Assembly: GCA_002401295.1 (NCBI GenBank)
Contig: NVSR01000024.1
Span: forward strand, 11,422 to 21,137
DNA: 9,716 nucleotides
Origin: SAR324 cluster bacterium
GTDB taxonomy: Bacteria; SAR324; XYD2-FULL-50-16
Reading direction: 5' to 3'
Shown here: one piece after another, positions 6,262 through 9,716 of the stretch
Position numbering within the stretch: position 1 is the first letter of the stretch
Layout of the letters: each line of letters begins with the position of its first letter
Program-made: the position numbers and the translations under genes
Notes under the pieces: generated by a model
The model's input: only the letters and a program-made list of their open reading frames with translations
Told to the model about the DNA's origin: nothing
Databases searched by the model: none

Positions 6262-6648
6262 TTATAGATTTTTTTCAACTAGATTGAAATGTAGGCTACT
6301 GCTGTCTGCTTGGAACTCCTCTCCATATTCCATAGTGTCTTCATCTTCCTCATCGTAGATCCAGTTAACGATGATTCTTTTCCCCTCTTTGGAGGCCTCA
6401 TCTAAAAGGTCAAAAAGATCCATTAGTACCTTAGAGGAACTACTATTGAAATAGAATAGTTGAACGTTAAAAACAACTTCTTTTTCACCAAGTTGTTGCA
6501 AAAGTCTTTCTATAAACTCAAAAACGGGCTGATAGAAAAGCGCTGTATTTTCCGGGTATGATTCACCAGTGATTTCAAAACTATTGCAAGTTGAATCAAA
6601 ACGAACGTTTGGGGTATGAGCTGTAGCTTCTATTAAAAAGTCTTCCAT
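6262..6648 (-). CDS. siaC: SiaC-family regulatory phosphoprotein (DUF1987)
   Basis: From the ATG at 6648 the protein has 128 residues, close to the ~126 of Pseudomonas SiaC. Family signatures are clear: a THTP-like opening (ATAHTPNVRFD), GESYPENTALFY, YFNSSSSK, and the acidic NWIYDEEDED segment with YGEEF near the end. SiaC is phosphorylated by SiaB and, when unphosphorylated, activates a diguanylate cyclase. The phospho-acceptor position (Thr68 in P. aeruginosa, in NTSS) aligns with Ser69 here (NSSSS). The frame stays open upstream to a TTG at 6691-6693, which would add 15 residues; I prefer the ATG on family length, though neither start has a good Shine-Dalgarno. A good promoter lies at 6721-6748. 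siaB follows downstream on the same strand. Confidence 0.92.
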   Translation of the reverse strand: MEDFLIEATAHTPNVRFDSTCNSFEITGESYPENTALFYQPVFEFIERLLQQLGEKEVVFNVQLFYFNSSSSKVLMDLFDLLDEASKEGKRIIVNWIYDEEDEDTMEYGEEFQADSSSLHFNLVEKNL

Positions 6649-6720
6649 ATGTTTTAGAGGTTGTCTCTGTAAATCTAAGCTAAAAAAGGGCAAGCCGTTC
6701 TCTCGGGAGAAAAGTACTCA

Positions 6721-6748
6721 AATATATTTACTGCCAGCCAATTGTCAA
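6721..6748 (-). promoter_or_regulatory. Sigma70-type promoter for siaC
   Basis: On the - strand, a perfect TTGACA (-35, 6743-6748) is separated by 16 bp from TATATT (-10, 6721-6726, 5 of 6 consensus). Initiation would fall near 6714, giving a leader of about 65 nt to the preferred siaC ATG, or about 20 nt to the alternative TTG. It is the best promoter match I found in the window. Confidence 0.7.
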
Positions 6749-6861
6749 TAGTTTTTATTTGTAGGTCTGAATCTGTGAATAGGGAAAATAACTAATAAAT
6801 TATATTTTCAACACTATAGCTTTATGTCATCCAAAATACAAGACTTTCATGAATCTTTTCT

Positions 6862-6893
6862 TGCCTAAATGGGGGAATTCCCCTATCTAGGCA
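6862..6893. other. Long intergenic hairpin centred on GGGGAATTCCCC
   Basis: TGCCTA (6862-6867) pairs with TAGGCA (6888-6893). After one A/C mismatch come A-T, T-A and a G-T wobble, then the perfect 12-bp palindrome at 6872-6883. Overall 13 of 14 positions pair around an AATT loop. No T-tract follows on either strand, so a terminator is unlikely. A protein-binding operator or a structured leader of truC are alternatives. Confidence 0.65.
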
Positions 6894-7087
6894 GATCTCA
6901 AAAGTAGCAGGGGCAGTAAAGTTTTGCTGTTGTTTTAAAGCTCTACAGGAACCTTGATAAAAAAGAAATACTGATCATGTATTAATGGTAGTTTAAAAAA
7001 CCTCAGGCAGAAAATTTTTCTTGGGGGAAGCCTAGACTAGTTGAAGGTACACAGGAACTGGACTTAGATTACAGGGATGGTAAAAGA

Positions 7088-7810
7088 ATGGAAAAGTTGG
7101 AAATCCTCTACCAAGATGACTTTTGTGTCGTTGTCGATAAACCAGCGGGTTTATTAGTTCATCGAACTCACTTGGCTCGTGCAGATGAATTTGCTCTTCA
7201 AATCTTGAGAAACCAACTAAAACAATGGGTTTATCCTGTTCATCGCTTGGATCGGCCTACCTCAGGGGTTCTTTTGTTTGCCAAGAGTTCTGAGTTTGCT
7301 CAACTGCTGTGCCAACAATTTTCAGAGAGACAGGTCCGGAAGAAATATCTGGCATTAGTTCGAGGTTTTATTGAAGAAGAGGGCTGTATTGATTATCCAC
7401 TGAAAAAAGAAAATGCCATTGAAACTCAAGAGGCACAAACATATTTCCGCTGCTTAAAAAAAATTGAATTCAATATCCCGGTGGGGCGCTATGCCAGTAG
7501 TCGCTATTCATTGGTAGAAGCTTTCCCCAGAACGGGTCGCCGACACCAAATACGAAGGCACTTTGCCCATATATTCCACCCCATTATAGGAGATACAACT
7601 CATGGGGATGGTAAGCATAACAGAATGTTTAGAGAGCAACTTTTGATTCAGGGTCTTTTTTTGAATGCCAGGGAGTTGACTTTTTTTCACCCTCACTTGG
7701 GAGAGGAAATTACCGTGCAAGCTCCTCTTGATCTAAAATTCATTAAGATATTTCCAGAACTCAATCTCGATATGGCGGCCCCTGTACTCGATTCTTGTGA
7801 AGTGCTGTAA
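7088..7810 (+). CDS. truC: tRNA pseudouridine(65) synthase, RluA family
   Basis: The 240-residue cytoplasmic enzyme follows E. coli TruC along its length: LEILYQDDFCVVVDKPAG at the start, LLVHR, then the catalytic motif HRLDRPTSG with Asp55 as the nucleophile. It continues with KKYLALVRG, GRYASSRYSLVEAFPRTGRRHQIRRH in the C-terminal lobe, HPIIGDTTHGDGKHNR, and a final HPHLGEEI strand. It converts U65 of certain tRNAs to pseudouridine. The TGRRHQxRRHxAH and GDxxHG motifs are the TruC form rather than that of RluA, C or D, which supports the specific name. AGGGA (7073-7077) precedes the ATG at a slightly long 10 nt; no better in-frame start is present. It is a stand-alone gene, divergent from siaC and convergent with the propeller gene, with only 26 bp to the latter's stop. 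Confidence 0.93.
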   Translation: MEKLEILYQDDFCVVVDKPAGLLVHRTHLARADEFALQILRNQLKQWVYPVHRLDRPTSGVLLFAKSSEFAQLLCQQFSERQVRKKYLALVRGFIEEEGCIDYPLKKENAIETQEAQTYFRCLKKIEFNIPVGRYASSRYSLVEAFPRTGRRHQIRRHFAHIFHPIIGDTTHGDGKHNRMFREQLLIQGLFLNARELTFFHPHLGEEITVQAPLDLKFIKIFPELNLDMAAPVLDSCEVL

Positions 7811-7836
7811 GTGCTAGCTTCAGTAAGCAGGAATAG

Positions 7837-8976
7837 TCACAGTTTGAGTGCTACTTTTGTTATAATTGTTTGATTTATATCATTAAGCCTGACAAAGTAG
7901 AGGTTGTCCATCTGATCTCTACTGCGTAAAATACCCAAGTTCAAGCTATTCCCACCTGTACTAATATTGGGTTGGATGGGCTTTCCGCTCGCAGATAGAA
8001 TATGAAGGTAGAGGTGAGGTTTTAGAGAGACTGTAATATGTGGAGCTGTATTGTAATACAGATCATTATGAGTTCTCTGGACGAGTAATTGTCCGCCCCG
8101 TAATTGAATGATAGAGATGATTCCATCAATCACTTGATCTGGAGTGCGCTCTAGCTCGCTGGGGGAACGACTTTGTACCCATAAGGGAAGAACAAAAATC
8201 TTCCTATCCGTGATAATTCCCTGGCTCATATGAATCATATTTAAGCGTGAGGTAATATGTGAATAAGTACTACTCCCTGGTAATGTAGTGATTAACTGTA
8301 CATTTTCGTTGAAATTCCCCACAAGGAAGCGATCTTTCATATTATTGCTCTTCTGCTCCCAATAGTGGTATTCAGGGTTGGAAAAGGTAAAATATGACAT
8401 CATCGTCTTGCCTGATTGGTTGATTTGCCAGAGGAACTCTCGCGGTTCCCCCGTTTTCATGTCGATTCCCGTCAATAGGATTTGATCCAGATCATTGATC
8501 ACCATATCCTCAACGTCGATCTGTTCCAGGTTGATAATGTGCTCAAATTTTCCTTTATTACTGAATATGAACACTCCTGATTGCAAATCCCCCTGACTAT
8601 CAATCCAGTAGGCACTAATGAATAAATAACCTACACTATTAACCGCAAGCTCGCCTGGCTTTGGGGCTCGTAGAGGAGGATGGACAAAAGGAATATCTTT
8701 TTCAAAGTCAATCTCACCAATGAACTCTCCTTGAGCATTGAAGGTTTTAACCTTATAGCTCCAGGCTGAAAGGACATAAAGGTTACCCTTTTTACCAACT
8801 GTTAACCGAGTGACCAAAAAATCATCATTCTCTGCTTCCTCGTCGATCAGGGGGATCTCTGCTAAAACAATAAAAGGGCTATTTTTAATTGTGATCGTTT
8901 TTGCCCATAAGCCGGTATGTGTCGGTAATAAGCCAACTGTCATGGCTAAAAGGAGGTACAGATATAAGCGCCACAT
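7837..8976 (-). CDS. Exported beta-propeller-like (NHL/6-bladed type) protein of unknown function
   Basis: From the ATG at 8976 the product has 379 residues and opens with a signal peptide (MWRLYLYLLLAMTVGLLP, probable cut near LWA-K26), so it is exported. The rest is beta-rich with NHL/6-bladed-propeller-style strands: GNLYVLSAWSYKVKTFNAQG (64-83), GYLFISAYW and GVFIFSNKGKFEHI (116-147), DQILLTG to WQINQSGK (164-190), and DNLYFVRL (357-364). No catalytic or metal motif is recognised. The frame remains open to a TTG at 9031-9033, but that start would bury the signal peptide behind 19 residues; GGGGGGA lies just before the chosen ATG. The gene stands alone with its own candidate promoter. It may be an envelope interaction or sensor protein; its function is unknown. 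Confidence 0.75.
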   Translation of the reverse strand: MWRLYLYLLLAMTVGLLPTHTGLWAKTITIKNSPFIVLAEIPLIDEEAENDDFLVTRLTVGKKGNLYVLSAWSYKVKTFNAQGEFIGEIDFEKDIPFVHPPLRAPKPGELAVNSVGYLFISAYWIDSQGDLQSGVFIFSNKGKFEHIINLEQIDVEDMVINDLDQILLTGIDMKTGEPREFLWQINQSGKTMMSYFTFSNPEYHYWEQKSNNMKDRFLVGNFNENVQLITTLPGSSTYSHITSRLNMIHMSQGIITDRKIFVLPLWVQSRSPSELERTPDQVIDGIISIIQLRGGQLLVQRTHNDLYYNTAPHITVSLKPHLYLHILSASGKPIQPNISTGGNSLNLGILRSRDQMDNLYFVRLNDINQTIITKVALKL

Positions 8977-9063
8977 TGGATCCCCCCATATAAAATGGTT
9001 CTGATGAACGAGGTGCCGGAGCCCCCCTTTCAAAGTTGATTGTAGGAGTTTTGACTACTTTTT

Positions 9064-9091
9064 ATTGTACCACACTTGAAGGCAGGTGCAA
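9064..9091 (-). promoter_or_regulatory. Candidate promoter for the propeller gene
   Basis: On the - strand, TACAAT (9064-9069, 5 of 6 consensus) is preceded by TGG, forming an extended -10. TTGCAC (9086-9091, 3 of 6) sits 16 bp upstream as a weak -35. The leader to the ATG at 8976 would be about 80 nt. Confidence 0.45.
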
Positions 9092-9120
9092 GTTTTTGAG
9101 TTTTTTAGGGACTAATAGTG

Positions 9121-9149
9121 AAAAATAGCCTGCTAAATAAGCGGAGGCT
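9121..9149 (-). terminator. Intrinsic terminator after the GNAT gene
   Basis: On the - strand AGCCT, a CC bulge and GC pair with GCAGGCT around a TTATTTA loop, followed by ATTTTTC. The hairpin occupies 9127-9149 and the T-run complements 9121-9125. It lies 34 bp after the acetyltransferase stop and isolates that gene from the propeller gene. Confidence 0.7.
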
Positions 9150-9183
9150 TTCTGGGGAAGGTTTAAATAAACTGTGTATTCTG

Positions 9184-9716
9184 TTAAGAATTGTGAGGGG
9201 AAGCAAGGAGGTGGGCGTCTTCTTTTAAAATGGAGTAACAGAAACAATCTCTCGGTTGGTCACTATAATTGGGATGCTTTAAAAAACCACGAAGGGTCCC
9301 TTCGAGCTGCATACCACTTTTCTTCATTACCCCTTCCGAGGCTTTATTCTTTATATCGCATATGGCTGAAATTCTCGTAAGTTCAGTTTTTTGGAAGATA
9401 GCCTGGAGAGCAGTGCGCAGAGCTTCAGTTGCATAACCTTGTCCCCAGGTAGAGTATGCGAGCACATAACCAATCTCACCTTTATACCCATCCTTTCTTA
9501 GCTCTACCATACCAATTGGTTGGGCTATTTTTTTTTCTTCAATAATCCAGGTACAAGAACTTCCTGTGATCCATCCATAAATACTGCCACTGAGGGTATT
9601 CTCCATGTCCTCTATAGACCGGTGGGCGCGCCAGCTAAGAAATTTTAATACCTTGAGATCCTGTGCATAAGCATAAAATAGTTCAGAAGCATCTTTAATC
9701 ACTGGTTTTCTTAAAA
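9184..9716 (-). CDS. GNAT N-acetyltransferase, RimJ/RimL type (5' end outside window)
   Basis: The reading frame is open to the window edge. Its first visible residues, LRKPVIKDASELF, match the second strand and first helix of Acetyltransf_3 proteins, so the GTG at 9700-9702 is an internal Val codon and the true start lies beyond 9716. Visible motifs are EIGYVLAYSTWGQGYATEA (the acetyl-CoA pyrophosphate loop, GxGxxT type) and the C-terminal NKASEGVMKKSGMQLEGTLR with the family's N-x-x-S and K-x-G spacing, followed by the last strand RDCFCYSIL. Members acetylate protein N-termini, antibiotics or small amines; the substrate cannot be told here. The stop at 9184 is followed by a good terminator. 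Confidence 0.9.
   Translation of the reverse strand, partial: LRKPVIKDASELFYAYAQDLKVLKFLSWRAHRSIEDMENTLSGSIYGWITGSSCTWIIEEKKIAQPIGMVELRKDGYKGEIGYVLAYSTWGQGYATEALRTALQAIFQKTELTRISAICDIKNKASEGVMKKSGMQLEGTLRGFLKHPNYSDQPRDCFCYSILKEDAHLLASPHNS

Larger units (their letters stand above)
6649..7087. other. Divergent regulatory region between siaC and truC
   Basis: No confident gene is present. It contains the siaC promoter (6721-6748, -), a long near-perfect hairpin (6862-6893), and a weaker stem CAGTAA/TTGCTG followed by TTGTTTT (about 6910-6932). Upstream of truC, TTGATA and TATTAA-like boxes (about 6956-6987) are too far apart to be a convincing promoter. A 14-codon frame at 6824-6868 (+) ends inside the long hairpin but has no ribosome binding site. 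Confidence 0.55.

Noticed and set aside
6824..6868. 14-codon + strand leader peptide ending in the 6862-6893 hairpin
   Set aside because: There is no ribosome binding site, no run of one amino acid's codons as in attenuators, and truC is not an attenuation-type gene.
7811..7836. Terminator between truC and the propeller gene
   Set aside because: Only a 4-bp GCTT/AAGC stem is visible, and there is no T-tract on either strand.
8977..9033. N-terminal extension of the propeller protein to TTG 9033
   Set aside because: It would place 19 residues before a clear signal peptide; the ATG at 8976 has a purine-rich GGGGGGA upstream.
9062..9247. Small - strand ORF rich in Arg and Pro
   Set aside because: It overlaps the end of the GNAT gene in another frame and spans that gene's terminator; no homology is apparent.
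9184..9702. GTG at 9700-9702 as the start of the acetyltransferase
   Set aside because: The frame continues upstream to the window edge, and the extra residues LRKP match the conserved N-terminus of the family; the gene is truncated by the window.

Overview
The window is chromosomal sequence from a Gram-negative-type bacterium. Two proteins carry Sec-type signal peptides, and there is a bactofilin, a TruC-type tRNA pseudouridine synthase and a SiaB/SiaC-type signalling pair. Base composition looks moderately AT-rich and codon use is fairly even. I cannot name the lineage; the mix fits a proteobacterial or deep proteobacteria-related group (delta- or SAR324-like), and that is inference only. 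There are no rRNAs, tRNAs, transposases, phage genes or CRISPR repeats.

Layout. (1) Positions 1-314 hold the 3' end of pheT (+), followed by two tandem hairpins. (2) Positions 380-4630 look like one + strand operon of three genes: a single-pass membrane protein with a short coiled coil, a bactofilin, and a 963-residue exported protein with an AMIN-like beta-rich N-terminus and a long TPR array. It resembles a cell-envelope scaffold operon. (3) Positions 4708-5142 hold a SlyD-like FKBP isomerase (-), convergent with the operon across a pair of hairpins. (4) Positions 5143-5463 hold no confident gene but contain an 11-bp inverted repeat with arms about 84 bp apart. (5) Positions 5464-6648 hold siaB and siaC (-), with siaC upstream and a 246-bp gap between them. 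In Pseudomonas the homologues form a kinase/phosphoprotein switch that controls a diguanylate cyclase; no SiaA-like phosphatase or SiaD-like cyclase is in this window. (6) Positions 6649-7087 are a divergent regulatory region with a good siaC promoter and a long hairpin. (7) Positions 7088-7810 hold truC (+). (8) Positions 7837-8976 hold an exported beta-propeller-like protein (-). (9) Positions 9184-9716 hold a GNAT acetyltransferase (-) whose 5' end lies outside the window, followed by a good intrinsic terminator.

The most interesting parts are the SiaC-SiaB pair, with Ser in place of the phospho-Thr, and the membrane protein/bactofilin/AMIN-TPR operon. Everything else is ordinary housekeeping or a hypothetical envelope protein.
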